DNA of 64,000 nt from Georgenia soli (GTDB lineage Bacteria > Actinomycetota > Actinomycetes > Actinomycetales > Actinomycetaceae): positions 1,922,001 to 1,986,000 of the forward strand of contig NZ_PDJI01000004.1 in assembly GCF_002563695.1 (NCBI RefSeq). The letters are read 5' to 3'. This document shows, piece by piece, positions 7,014 to 16,677 of this stretch (positions within the stretch are counted from its first letter, which is position 1; each line of letters opens with the position of its first letter). Under the pieces are notes generated by a model. That model ran no database searches. It was given only the letters and a program-made list of their open reading frames with translations, and was not told the origin of the DNA. The translations under genes and the position numbers were made by a program.

Positions 7014-8987
7014 CTACGACAGCGGCTCGCGCAGCCCGCTCGCCCGGCGCACCGGCGTCCTGACGGCCTTGCGAACCGACTCCTCCGTGCCGACCACGCG
7101 AACGAAATTCCGCGCACGGGTGACGGCGGTGTAGAGCAGCTCACGGGTGAGCAGCGGCGACGTCGCCGCCGGCAGGATCAGCGAGACCCTGCCGAACTGG
7201 CTGCCCTGCCCGCGGTGGACGGTCATCGCGTGGACGGTCTCCACGGGCGGCAGGCGGTGCGGGCGCACGCGCATCGGCTCGCGGGGGTCGCCGAAGACGG
7301 TGACGACGCCACCGTCGCCGTCCGCGACGACCACGCCAGTGTCGCCGTTGTACAGCCCGGTCTCGCGGTCGTTGGCGGTGACCAGCAGCGGCCGGCCGGG
7401 GTACCAGGGCGACGTGGCAGGTCCGCGCGGGTGCGCCGTCGCGCCCCGGCCCGGGGTGCGACCGTCCGTGCCGGTGCCGGTGCCGGTGCCGGTGCCGCGG
7501 TCGGGCCCGGCGGCCTCGGTCACCCACTGCTCGACGAGCCCGGCCCAGTGCGCGACGCCGAACGGTCCGCGCCGGTGGGCGAGCATGAGACGGTGCGCCT
7601 CGAGCGCCCGGAGGGCGCGTGCCGCGTCGCCCGCGCGGGCGGCCATGACGAGATCGGCGCCGGCCTCCTCTGCGTCCTCGCGGACCGACCGCATCTCGTC
7701 CTCGGTGAGGCGGTCGCCGGCGACCTCGACGAACTGCACCGACGGTCCGCCGGTCCGCAGCACCGCGAGCGCCGCGTCCGCGTCGCCGTCGCGGATGGCG
7801 GCCGCCAGCGGCAGGATCTGGCTGTCCCGTTCCTGGCGGTGCACGGTGGTGAGCCGGACGACGCTGCCCCGCAGCTGCCTCCGCTCCGGCTCCGTGAGAC
7901 CGGCGGGCTCGTAGGGCGCGACGGCCCGCTCGACGACCTCGGCCACGGGCGGGCGGGCGACGAGGTCGCCGAGCACGGCGCCGGCCTCGACGGAGGCGAG
8001 CTGGTCGGGGTCGCCGACGAGCACGAGCCGGGCCTCCGGGCGCAGGGCCTCGAGCAGCCGGGCCATGAGCGGCAGGGAGACCATCGACGTCTCGTCGACG
8101 ACGACCACGTCGTGCGGGAGGTGGTGCTCGGCGTCGTGCCGGAACCGGGTCGAGCTGCCGGCCTTCCAGCCGAGCAGCCGGTGCACGGTGGTCGCCTCGG
8201 GCGCACCCACCCGCACCCGGTCGGGCTCGTCGGCGAACTGGGCCACCACCTCGCGCACCGCCTCCTGCAGGCGTGCGGCGGCCTTGCCGGTCGGGGCGGC
8301 GAGCGCGATCCGCAGGTCGGGGCCCGCGACGTCCTGGAGGACCGCGAGGACGCGCGCGACGGTCGTCGTCTTGCCGGTGCCCGGGCCACCGGTGAGGACC
8401 GTGAGCCGGCTGAGCACCGCCGTGGCCGCGGCGAGTCGCTGGCGGTCGTCACCGGCGTCGGGGAAGAGCCGTCGGACGGCCCCGGCGAGGCGCTGGTCGT
8501 CCACGCCGGCGACGGGCGTGCGGAGCCGGGCGTCCACCTCGCGGCGCACGAGCAGCTCGTCGCGCCAGTAGCGGTCGAGGTACAGGCGTCCGTCGACCCA
8601 CCGGGCGGGCCGGTCGGCGGGTCCGTCCACGCCGACGGCGACGACCGGGCTCGCCTGCACCGCCGCTGCCCAGGCGTCCGCCTCTGGCCACGGCAGCGGA
8701 CCGACGGGCACGGTGTCCTCGCCCTCCGGGACGGCGAGGGCGTCGAGGTCGTCGAGCCGCACGCACACCGAGCCCGAGCGCACCGCACGGACGGCTAGGG
8801 CGACGGCGAGCAGCACCCGCTCGTCGCCCTCGCCCGTGAGCCGGCCGAGACGCTCGGCCACGTGGACGTCTGCCGCGGCGAGGACGCCCGCGGCGTTGAA
8901 CTCCGCGAGCAGCGGGCCGGCGTGCAGGGCGAGGCGGGCGTCGGCGGAACGGTCGGGAGTGTCGAGCGAAAGCGTCAGGCCGGTCAC
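7014..8987 (-). CDS. recD: exodeoxyribonuclease V alpha subunit (RecD helicase)
   Basis: The 657-residue 5'-3' helicase is the RecD subunit of RecBCD, which resects and processes double-strand breaks. It has Walker A TGGPGTGKTT near residue 200, the DETSMVSL helicase motif II, a GDPDQLASVEAGAVLGD motif III, and a C-terminal UvrD_C_2 part with VHAMTVHRGQGSQF and YTAVTRARNFV. GTG 8987 is the start: AGGGGAGG is just upstream and the codon overlaps the recB stop (GTGA). The upstream in-frame extension is shadow sequence inside recB. It is the last gene of the recC-recB-recD operon. A Gly-Thr repeat (about residues 497-506) comes from a hexanucleotide repeat in a surface linker. Confidence 0.93.
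   Translation of the reverse strand: MTGLTLSLDTPDRSADARLALHAGPLLAEFNAAGVLAAADVHVAERLGRLTGEGDERVLLAVALAVRAVRSGSVCVRLDDLDALAVPEGEDTVPVGPLPWPEADAWAAAVQASPVVAVGVDGPADRPARWVDGRLYLDRYWRDELLVRREVDARLRTPVAGVDDQRLAGAVRRLFPDAGDDRQRLAAATAVLSRLTVLTGGPGTGKTTTVARVLAVLQDVAGPDLRIALAAPTGKAAARLQEAVREVVAQFADEPDRVRVGAPEATTVHRLLGWKAGSSTRFRHDAEHHLPHDVVVVDETSMVSLPLMARLLEALRPEARLVLVGDPDQLASVEAGAVLGDLVARPPVAEVVERAVAPYEPAGLTEPERRQLRGSVVRLTTVHRQERDSQILPLAAAIRDGDADAALAVLRTGGPSVQFVEVAGDRLTEDEMRSVREDAEEAGADLVMAARAGDAARALRALEAHRLMLAHRRGPFGVAHWAGLVEQWVTEAAGPDRGTGTGTGTGTDGRTPGRGATAHPRGPATSPWYPGRPLLVTANDRETGLYNGDTGVVVADGDGGVVTVFGDPREPMRVRPHRLPPVETVHAMTVHRGQGSQFGRVSLILPAATSPLLTRELLYTAVTRARNFVRVVGTEESVRKAVRTPVRRASGLREPLS
7468..7497. 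repeat. hexanucleotide tandem repeat inside recD
   Basis: Five perfect copies of GTGCCG on the plus strand lie inside recD. On the coding strand they give alternating Gly-Thr. Copy-number changes would keep the frame and only alter linker length. Confidence 0.85.
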
Positions 8988-11900
8988 CGGGACCTCCCCT
9001 CGAGCAGTGCGGACAGCTCGACGACGAGCGCGGCGGGCGGGCGCCACGACATCACGCCGTACGGGACGCCGTCGGCCACGGGGGTCTCCGCCCCGCACAT
9101 GCCGCGGACGAAGAGGTACAGCCCGCCGCCGAGGTGGCGCTCGGGGTCGTACCTGCGCTGGCGCCAGCGCAGGTAGCGGTGCAGGGCCGCGAGGTAGAGG
9201 AGCAGCTGCAGCGGGTAGTGGGCCTGCATCATCGCCTCCGCCAGGGCGGCGGGGCGGTAGTCCCAGACGGTGAGCGGCTCGTCGAAGCTGCCGAGCCGGT
9301 TGGTCTTGTAGTCCACGACCAGGTAGCGCGGACCCGCGTCGCTCCCGGCGGCATCGGGCGCGGCCCGCAGCCGCAGCACGGCGTCGATGCTTCCGGTGAG
9401 GTAGCCGAGCAGCTGCGCCTCGCCGAGGGCGGCGAGGTGGTCAGCGTAGTGGGCGAAGACGTCGTCGGCCGGCAGGTGGCGGCGCAGCAGGTCGGCCAGA
9501 TCGGCGAGGGTCGACGCGGGCCCGTTCGGGTCGTCCCCGCCGGCGAGCGGGAGCTCGAACTCGAGCTCGGGCAGCCGGTCACCGGGGGCGAGGTCGGCGA
9601 GCGTGGCACCGGCGGCGAGCGGGCCGAGCGGTGTCGCCATCACCTGCCCGAGCGCCGCCGCGAGGAGCTCAGGGGCGACGCCGGGCACGCGGGCGGTCCC
9701 GGCCTCGTGGGTGCGGGCGAGCAGCTCGGCGCCGAGGTCGGCGGCGCTGGTGTCGACCCGCTCGAGGATCTCGTGCACGAGCGTGCCGAAGGCGGCTCCG
9801 GCGGGCAGGTCCGCCATCGGGGACGGCAGGCGACGGGCGAGGTCGGCTCCGTCGTCGGCGAGCCTGCCGGCGACGGTGACCTCGGCCTCGTCCTGGACGC
9901 CGGTGGTCTCCGGCTCGCTCGCGACGCCCTCGGCGTGCGCGGCGGCGGTGAGCCCGGTGTAGGAGGTGCGCCGCCAGGAGTGGTCGAGGGTCCGGCCGAA
10001 CCGCGCGACGGCGAGGCCGGGGCGGCCGCGGTCGGGCGGCGACCAGTGCGCGGGCACCGGGTGCTCGGTGACCTGCTCGACGGCGATGGCCCCGCCGGAG
10101 CGCCGGGCGAGGTCGGCAAGGGCGGTGGCGACGACGTCGTCGGCAGCCACCGAGACCCGGTCGGGCGGCAGCTCGCCGGGCGCGAAGGCACCCAGGAGCA
10201 GGCGTGAGAGCGGCCCGCCGGCGGAGTTGGACGACGGCGCCCAGTGCACCACCACCTGGGTGGCGGCCCGGGTCAGCGCCACGTAGAGCAGGCGCAGGTC
10301 CTCCCCCCGCTCCTCCGCGAGGTGGCGCTCGCGCGCGGCGTCGTAGCCGTCGTCCTCCTTGCCGCCCACGTGGAGCAGGCGGGTGCCGGCGTCGTCGTGG
10401 AAGCGCAGGATCGGCGGGGTGCGCGACTCGTAGCGGTCCCAGCCGAAGGGCACGTAGACCACCGGGAACTCCAGGCCCTTGCTGGCGTGGGTGGTGACCA
10501 CCTGGACCGCGGCGGCGTCGGTCTCGAGGCGGCGGCTGCGCTCCTCGGCGTAGTCCTGCTCGGCCTCGGTGATGCGGCGGCGCAGCCAGTCCGTGAGGGC
10601 GGCCACCCCGAGACGGTCGGCCGTGGCGGCCAGGTGCAGCGACTGGCCGATGTGGCGGAGGTCGGTGAGCACCCGCTCGCCGCTGTCGGTGCTCATCAGG
10701 CGCTCGGCGACGCCGCCGACGCTGACCGCCTCGAGCAGGGCCGCGACGCCACGCTCGGAGAGCAGCCGCGCCCATGTGCGGACCTGGTCGGAGAGCTCGT
10801 CGAGCTCGGCGTCACCCGCGCCGGCGAGCCGGGCGGCGTCCCACCCGACGAACGGCGTCAGCGCGAGGGCCGCGGTGCGTCCGGCGTGACCGGGCTGCTC
10901 CAGGGCGCTGAGGAGGGTGAGCCACTGCTTGGCGGCGGGCTGGGCGAACACGCTGACCAGCGCCGAGACGACGGCGGGCACGCCCGCGGCCGCGAGCGCG
11001 TCCCGGACGGCGGCCGCGTCGGCGTTGCGGCGCGTGAGCACCGCGACGTCGCCGGGCTCGAGGGGACGCCAGGCTCCGCCGTCGAGAAGCCTGGTGCGGC
11101 CGAGCTGGCGCACCACGTCCGCGGCGACGTCGGCCGCGACGAGCTCACGGACCTTCCCGACCGTGGGGGTCTTGGTGCCCTTGACGCGGAACGGCTCGCG
11201 GGTGACCTGCCTCAGCCGCAGCGGCGCGCCGCCGTCGAGCCGGCGGCCGGTGTGCTGGGCGTCGACGGGCCGCACGACGATCGCCTCATCGCCCAGCGCC
11301 GCGCCGCCGAGGACCTGCTCGAGGCCGCGCAGGAGGGGTTCGTCGCTGCGCCAGTTGCGACCGAGGGTGGCGGTGGTGGTCGCGTCCCGTCGGGCGGTGA
11401 GGTAGGTGACGACGTCGCCGCCGCGGAAGGCGTAGATCGCCTGCTTGGGGTCGCCGATGAGGACGAGGGTGCGCCGGCCGTGGAAGGCGGTCCGCAGGAT
11501 CTCCCACTGCACGGGGTCCGTGTCCTGGAACTCGTCGACCAGGACGACGGCGTAGCGCGAACGCACCCGCTCGGCCGCGGCAGGGCCGTGCTCGGGATGG
11601 GTGAGGGCATCGCGCAGGAGGACGAGCAGGTCGTCGTAGTCCATGAGGTGGCGCTCGCGCTTCCGGCGCAGCACCTCGGCGAGGGCGTCGCGGGCGAAGG
11701 CGTAGCGGTGCCCGGCGAGGGTGTCGGGGTCGGCGCCGGCCGGTTCGAGCTTCGCCTGGTAGTCGCTGACGGCGGCCTTGGCGACGCCGCGGGCGTCGGC
11801 CGGGGTCAGCATCGGCTGCTGGCTGTCGGCGTAGCGCTGGAGGTAGAGGTCGTCGACGACCTCCTCCACGAGGTCGGCGATGTCGGGGACGAAGGTCGCG

Positions 11901-12388
11901 TCGGCGTCCACGTCCCCGGCCACGCCCAGGGTCCTGAGCATCTGCTGGCAGAAACCGTGCGTGGTGGTGATGGTGGCGGCGTCGAACTGGGACAGGGCCC
12001 GGGTCAGGCGCCGACGACGGACCTCGAGCTCGGCGGCGTCGACGGCGGCCAGGTGGGCGACGACGGCGTCGTCGCTCGTGCGCGCGTCCGGGCTGCGCAG
12101 GGCGCGCTCGGCGGAGACGAGGCGCTCGCGCACGCGGTCGCGCAGCTCGGAGGTCGCGGCGCGGCCGAAGGTGACGAGCATGAGCTCGGACAGCTCGGCG
12201 ACCCCCTCGCCGACGTACCGGGTGGCGAGCGCCGCGATGGTGAACGTCTTGCCCGTGCCGGCGCTGGCCTCGAGGACGGTCGTGCCGGTGGGCAGCGGGC
12301 CGCAGACGTCGAAGACGGAGGGTGACCTCATGACATCTCGCTGTTCTCGGGACAGCTCGCGCGCGTCGGGGGTGGCACTGGGGCTCAC
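8984..12388 (-). CDS. recB: exodeoxyribonuclease V beta subunit (RecB helicase-nuclease)
   Basis: The 1134-residue protein is RecB: a UvrD-type 3'-5' helicase plus C-terminal nuclease. Walker A EASAGTGKTF is at 40-49. Helicase motifs include VLVDEFQDTDPVQWEIL, LIGDPKQAIYAFRGGD, VQVVTTHASKGLEFPVVYVP and LLYVALTRA. The nuclease motif with the catalytic acidic and Lys residues, YLVVDYKTN, is near 1019-1027, so the nuclease appears intact. GTG 12388 is the start: GGAG lies upstream and the codon overlaps the recC stop by four bases. A longer frame reaching 13267 is shadow sequence within recC. Length fits RecB. Confidence 0.95.
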   Translation of the reverse strand: MSPSATPDARELSREQRDVMRSPSVFDVCGPLPTGTTVLEASAGTGKTFTIAALATRYVGEGVAELSELMLVTFGRAATSELRDRVRERLVSAERALRSPDARTSDDAVVAHLAAVDAAELEVRRRRLTRALSQFDAATITTTHGFCQQMLRTLGVAGDVDADATFVPDIADLVEEVVDDLYLQRYADSQQPMLTPADARGVAKAAVSDYQAKLEPAGADPDTLAGHRYAFARDALAEVLRRKRERHLMDYDDLLVLLRDALTHPEHGPAAAERVRSRYAVVLVDEFQDTDPVQWEILRTAFHGRRTLVLIGDPKQAIYAFRGGDVVTYLTARRDATTTATLGRNWRSDEPLLRGLEQVLGGAALGDEAIVVRPVDAQHTGRRLDGGAPLRLRQVTREPFRVKGTKTPTVGKVRELVAADVAADVVRQLGRTRLLDGGAWRPLEPGDVAVLTRRNADAAAVRDALAAAGVPAVVSALVSVFAQPAAKQWLTLLSALEQPGHAGRTAALALTPFVGWDAARLAGAGDAELDELSDQVRTWARLLSERGVAALLEAVSVGGVAERLMSTDSGERVLTDLRHIGQSLHLAATADRLGVAALTDWLRRRITEAEQDYAEERSRRLETDAAAVQVVTTHASKGLEFPVVYVPFGWDRYESRTPPILRFHDDAGTRLLHVGGKEDDGYDAARERHLAEERGEDLRLLYVALTRAATQVVVHWAPSSNSAGGPLSRLLLGAFAPGELPPDRVSVAADDVVATALADLARRSGGAIAVEQVTEHPVPAHWSPPDRGRPGLAVARFGRTLDHSWRRTSYTGLTAAAHAEGVASEPETTGVQDEAEVTVAGRLADDGADLARRLPSPMADLPAGAAFGTLVHEILERVDTSAADLGAELLARTHEAGTARVPGVAPELLAAALGQVMATPLGPLAAGATLADLAPGDRLPELEFELPLAGGDDPNGPASTLADLADLLRRHLPADDVFAHYADHLAALGEAQLLGYLTGSIDAVLRLRAAPDAAGSDAGPRYLVVDYKTNRLGSFDEPLTVWDYRPAALAEAMMQAHYPLQLLLYLAALHRYLRWRQRRYDPERHLGGGLYLFVRGMCGAETPVADGVPYGVMSWRPPAALVVELSALLEGRSR

Positions 12389-15300
12389 GGGATCTCCGTC
12401 TCCTCGTGGGCGAGCAGGGGCTCCCACACGCGGCGGGCCAGGACGCCCAGCCGGGTGCGGTCCTCGGGCCACCACGCCTGCTCGGCCGGGGTGGGGGTGC
12501 CGAGGATGTCCGCGAGGGCGGCTCCCTCGCCCCAGCAGACGACGTGGTGCTCGTCGTCCCGGTCGAAGCCGCCGTTCCACTCGCGCGTGGCGTTCTCCAG
12601 GGCCATCGCCTCGGAGTCCCCGCCGTACCGACTGTTGGCGTAGGAGCAGGAGACCGGGACGGGCATCGGCAGCGGCTCGCGGGCCGCGAGGGAGCGCAGG
12701 TGCACGAGCTGTTCGAGGAGCTCGAGCGCCTCCTGCTGGGACGGTGCCGCGAGCTTGGAGACGACGGCGCCGGGGCGGTTGTGCCTCGGCCGCCCGATCG
12801 TGACAGCGGACCAGTCGCGGCCCGGGTGGCCGGCCGCGAGGGCGAGGGCCTGGACCCAGGCGCGCAGGCGGTGCTTCGGCCCGAGCCGGGAGAACACGGT
12901 GCGCACCACCGTGGTGCCGTGGACGCCGGGGACGGTGCCGGTCAGGACGGTGCCGGAGGCCAGCCGGACGGTGAGGTCGACGGCGGTGGCCGGACCGAGC
13001 GCGTAGCCCGAGGCGGCACCGGCGATGGGGGCCACCCTGGTGTCGACGTCGAGGAGCGTGGCCCGGCCAAGCTCCTTGGGCGGCACCTCGCCGCGGCGCC
13101 ACTCGGCGTTGACCGCCTGGCGCTGGTCGACCCCGGCGAGCCGGGCGGCGAGCAGCCGGTCGCCGATCTGCCAGGTGCCGAGCCCGTCCAGGCTCAGCGG
13201 CAGGCGGTCCTCGACGTCCTCGACCTCCCCGGCGAGGGAGAGCTGGAGGCGGCGGCGCAGGAACCACTTCACCGGGTGCTCGAGCATGGCGACGAGGTCG
13301 TCGAGGTCGATGCCGAGCGGCGCCTCCAGGGCCGGGAGGGGCTCGGGGAGGAACGGCGTCGCTCCGGTCCGGTCGCCGCGGCCGGCCAGGGCGGCGCGGT
13401 GCGCGACGGTGTCGAAGCTGAACGGGCCTGGGCGGCCGAGGGTGCCCGGGGTGAAGTTACGCTCGTCGACCACCTGGAGGGGGTGGTGGACGACGACGTG
13501 CTCGCGGACAGGGCGGTCGTCGCCGGTCGTCGCGGCGGCGTCGAGGGCGTCGAGCAGCTCGCCGACGGGCACGGCGGGCGGGCGGGCGGCGCCGGTGCGC
13601 TCGTCGGCGCCGGAGTAGAGGACGACGAGGTGGTCCGAGGCGGCGGTGACGGCGTCGAGGAAGAGCTGACGGTCCTCGCTGCGCCGGTCGCGCTCGCCCA
13701 GGCAGGGGTCGCGCAGGAGGAGGTTGTCGCCGTCGGCGGAGGTGCCCCGGGGGAAGACCCCGTCGTCGACGCCGAGGAGGCAGACCACGCGGTGCGGGAC
13801 GGCGCGCATCGGCTCCATCGAGCACATGGTCAGGGCGCCGGTGCGGAAGCCGGCGCGGGTGGGGCGGCCCTCGACGCGGTCCGCGAGCAGGGCGCGGACG
13901 TCGGGGAGGCGCAGGGGGACGGCGTCGTGGTGCTCGCCGGAGTCGCGGACGTCGGCGAGGATCCAGCGGGCCTGGACGAGCTGCCAGGAGTCGGTCGGTG
14001 TGGTGTCGGCGAGCAGGGTGAGCGCGCGGTCGAGGGCGTCGAGCCAGTGTCCGAGCGGGTGGGTGCCGTCGAGGGTGGCGAGGACGTCGGTGAGGCGGGA
14101 GAGCAGCTCGGCGAGGCGGCCGGCCAGGTCGATGTCGGTGGAGTCGACGTCGTCCATCGGCAGCGCGGGGCCCACGTAGCGGTAGCCCTCCTCGGCCATG
14201 GCGGCGCCCAGGAGGATGCGGTCGAGGGCCAGGTCCCAGGTGCCCTGGCGCAGCGTGGGCAGGTCGAAGCGCGCGCGGCGGTCGAGGTTCTCGCCCCAGT
14301 GGACTCCGGCGGCGACCGACCAGTCGCGGATGCGGTCGAGGTCGTCGTCGGAGAGGCGGAAGCGGCGGCGGACCGGCTCGCTGGCGGCGAGGTCGAGCAC
14401 CTCCGAGGCGGTGACCCGGCCGTCGGCGAGGGTGAGGAGGGAGCTGAGCAGGCCGAGCGCGGGGTTGGTGCGCCCGGGTGAGCGGTCTGCCAGGCGGACA
14501 CGCAGGGACTGGCCGGGGTGGACGAGGTGCCGGTGGTCGGCGTCGTCGGCGACGAGACCGAAGGTGGCGGCGACCAGCGGGGCGACCGCCTCGATGTCGG
14601 GGCACATGACGATGACGTCGCGCGGCTCGAGGGTGGGGTCGTCGGCGAACAGGCCGGCGAGGACCTCGCGGAGCACCTCGACCTGCCGGGTGCGGCCGTG
14701 GCAGGCGTGCACCTGGACGGTGCGGTCGCCGGGCGCGAGGGCATGGGGCGGGGCGTCCGGCGCGTCGTCGCGCAGGCGCTCCTGCAGCGCGCCGAGCAGG
14801 GTGCCCGCGGGCGCCGGGGCGGGGTGGTGGTGGACCGCCGGGTCCGACGTGGAGGAGGACCCCACGGCGGATGTGCCGAGGCGACGCTGCAGCTCGACGG
14901 AGTCGCGCGCCATCGAGGCGAGCATGGGGTGCTCGGCGACCGCGGGCTGGTCGCTGCGCCGTCGGGACGTGGTCCTGACGGCGGCGACCCGGTCCCACAG
15001 GACCGGCGACGGATGCGGCAGCCACAGGTGGACGTCGCGGTGCTCGGCCAGGGCTGTGAGGAGCCGGAGCTGGTCCTCGGGCAGGCGGGTGGGACCGAAC
15101 ACGGAGAGGCGGTCGGGGAGGTCGACGGCGTCGGGCCGCTCGACGATCGTGCGCAGGGCCTCGCCCAGGCGTTCGGCCGGGCTCGCGGTGCCGACGTGGT
15201 CGCGGAGCCGGCGCCACAGGTGCGGCTGCCAGAGCAGGTCCGAGTCCACCGGCCCGCCGCCGCCGTCCTCGTCCAGCCCGCGCGCCCAGGCCTCGACGAG

Positions 15301-15762
15301 GTCGGGGCGCTGGGAGGCGTAGGCAGCGAACAGGCGGGCCACATGGCGGGCCAGACCAAGCCGCCGGCCGCGGCGGACCTCGTCGCCGTCGTCGCCGACG
15401 TACCGGGCGATCGGGGCGGCCCACGGCTCGTGGAGGGTGGCGTCGACGACCTCGAGCAGCGGCCACGCGAGGCGCTCGGGCTGCCACGGGTCGTCGTCGG
15501 CGTCCAGCCCCAGGGCTGCGGTGAGCACCTCGCCGACGAGGCGGAGCGGGGAGCCGAAGGTCACGTTGGCGCAGATGCCGGCCTCGCCGGCAGGACCCGC
15601 CCCGAGGTGGTGCGAGAGGCGCTGGGCCAGCCAGCGCTCGACGCCGCGCGTCGGCACGGCGACGACGTCGGGCGTGAACGGGTCGTCCGGCGGGTCGGCG
15701 AGCACGGCAGCGAGCGGCGGGACGAGCGCATCGGCGCGCTCGGAGCGGTGCAGGTGGAGCAC
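12385..15762 (-). CDS. recC: exodeoxyribonuclease V gamma subunit (RecC)
   Basis: The 1125-residue protein is RecC, the helicase-like scaffold that in Escherichia coli recognises Chi. The N-terminus MLHLHRSERADALVPPLAAVL and the segments VVAVPTRGVERWLAQRLSHHLG and GAGICANVTFGSPLRLV-like stretches are typical. Later come DVIVMCPDIEAVAPLV and VCLLGVDDGVFPRG. It is the first gene of recC-recB-recD; the three genes overlap by four bases at each junction, so the subunits are co-translated. The E. coli order is recC-ptrA-recB-recD. Here ptrA is absent, as usual outside enterobacteria. Which Chi-like sequence is recognised cannot be seen. Confidence 0.94.
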   Translation of the reverse strand: MLHLHRSERADALVPPLAAVLADPPDDPFTPDVVAVPTRGVERWLAQRLSHHLGAGPAGEAGICANVTFGSPLRLVGEVLTAALGLDADDDPWQPERLAWPLLEVVDATLHEPWAAPIARYVGDDGDEVRRGRRLGLARHVARLFAAYASQRPDLVEAWARGLDEDGGGGPVDSDLLWQPHLWRRLRDHVGTASPAERLGEALRTIVERPDAVDLPDRLSVFGPTRLPEDQLRLLTALAEHRDVHLWLPHPSPVLWDRVAAVRTTSRRRSDQPAVAEHPMLASMARDSVELQRRLGTSAVGSSSTSDPAVHHHPAPAPAGTLLGALQERLRDDAPDAPPHALAPGDRTVQVHACHGRTRQVEVLREVLAGLFADDPTLEPRDVIVMCPDIEAVAPLVAATFGLVADDADHRHLVHPGQSLRVRLADRSPGRTNPALGLLSSLLTLADGRVTASEVLDLAASEPVRRRFRLSDDDLDRIRDWSVAAGVHWGENLDRRARFDLPTLRQGTWDLALDRILLGAAMAEEGYRYVGPALPMDDVDSTDIDLAGRLAELLSRLTDVLATLDGTHPLGHWLDALDRALTLLADTTPTDSWQLVQARWILADVRDSGEHHDAVPLRLPDVRALLADRVEGRPTRAGFRTGALTMCSMEPMRAVPHRVVCLLGVDDGVFPRGTSADGDNLLLRDPCLGERDRRSEDRQLFLDAVTAASDHLVVLYSGADERTGAARPPAVPVGELLDALDAAATTGDDRPVREHVVVHHPLQVVDERNFTPGTLGRPGPFSFDTVAHRAALAGRGDRTGATPFLPEPLPALEAPLGIDLDDLVAMLEHPVKWFLRRRLQLSLAGEVEDVEDRLPLSLDGLGTWQIGDRLLAARLAGVDQRQAVNAEWRRGEVPPKELGRATLLDVDTRVAPIAGAASGYALGPATAVDLTVRLASGTVLTGTVPGVHGTTVVRTVFSRLGPKHRLRAWVQALALAAGHPGRDWSAVTIGRPRHNRPGAVVSKLAAPSQQEALELLEQLVHLRSLAAREPLPMPVPVSCSYANSRYGGDSEAMALENATREWNGGFDRDDEHHVVCWGEGAALADILGTPTPAEQAWWPEDRTRLGVLARRVWEPLLAHEETEIP

Positions 15763-15915
15763 GGGCGTCCCTCCCCGGTGTGGTCTGCCGCCACTCTATG
15801 ACGGCCCACCGACACCAGACCCGATATAGGACTCTCCCGTGCCCGAACCGCCCAGACGGCCAGACGGCCAGCGGCCACGAGGCAGCACCCGCCTGGTAAG
15901 CCGCACCGGCGGAAG

Positions 15916-16671
15916 TCAGGCGTACATGAGCGACCCCGGGGTCGTGAGCGTCTTCCCGGTCTCCAGCCACGTCTTCAGGCCGGAGAGAATCATCGGCCAG
16001 CCCCCGTAGAGCTCCTCGCTCGCGCCGTCGCGCAGCTGGTCGTGGGTGACGGTGAGGCGGCAAGAGTCCTGCACCTGCTCGATCTCCCAGGTGACGCGTG
16101 AGACTCCCTCGGCTGCGACGTCATCGCTCCACAGCGCGCGCATTGTGTGGACGAGGCGGCGCCCCGGGTCCACCTCGAGCAGCTCCCCCTCCGTCAGGAC
16201 CAGCCCGCCGCCGGCGGGGTGCCTCAGCGTCACGGTGGAACCGACCGACCAGTCGGAGAACACGTGAGCCCCGAACTGATACTTCGCGCGGGTCTCGCCG
16301 TCGGTGATCGCCTCCCAGAGGCGCTCGGGAGTGGTGCGGATGTAGATCTCGAAGACCTTCTCCATCGGAGTCTCCAGCCTGCTCTTGAGCCCGCTCAGCG
16401 TCGCCGCCCAGGGCTCGGCGTACTTGCTCACCCACCGGTCGTGGATGAGGCGGATCGGAACCGGGTTGAGGAAGTGGAGCTTCTCGCGGCCGCGCCGCCG
16501 GGTGACGACGAGGCCGGCCTCCTCCAACAGCTTCAGGTGCTTCGCCACACCGAAGCGGGACATCTCGAAGTGCTGCTCGAGCGCGCTCAGGGACTGCCCG
16601 TCCTGGCGGAAGAGCTCGTCGAGGAGCTGCCGGCGCGTGGGGTCGGCCAGGGCCTTGAAGACCTCGTCCAC
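15916..16671 (-). CDS. ArsR-type HTH fused to AHSA1/SRPBCC domain regulator
   Basis: The 251-residue protein has an ArsR winged helix at residues 1-90 (DEVFKALADPTRRQLLDEL, FEMSRFGVAKHLKLLEEAGLV, RRGREKLHFLNPVPI) joined to an AHSA1 ligand-binding domain at about 102-245 (VFEIYIRTTPERLWEAITDGE to the C-terminal GGWPMILSGLKTWLETG). The fused form lets one chain bind DNA and a hydrophobic ligand. The start is set at GTG 16671, giving MDEVFKALADPTRR, because a promoter ends 6-7 bases before it. A longer frame from GTG 16698 would begin inside that promoter. It is divergent from the diaminopimelate dehydrogenase gene and probably represses itself. Confidence 0.85.
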   Translation of the reverse strand: MDEVFKALADPTRRQLLDELFRQDGQSLSALEQHFEMSRFGVAKHLKLLEEAGLVVTRRRGREKLHFLNPVPIRLIHDRWVSKYAEPWAATLSGLKSRLETPMEKVFEIYIRTTPERLWEAITDGETRAKYQFGAHVFSDWSVGSTVTLRHPAGGGLVLTEGELLEVDPGRRLVHTMRALWSDDVAAEGVSRVTWEIEQVQDSCRLTVTHDQLRDGASEELYGGWPMILSGLKTWLETGKTLTTPGSLMYA

Positions 16672-16677
16672 ATCTCC

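Noticed and set aside
7468..7497. CRISPR-like array or minisatellite
   Set aside because: It is a plain hexanucleotide repeat without spacers. No CRISPR array or cas gene was seen anywhere in the window.
12389..13267. Extension of RecB upstream of GTG 12388
   Set aside because: It lies fully inside recC in another frame and is Arg/Pro-rich. The GTGA overlap with a ribosome-binding site marks the start.
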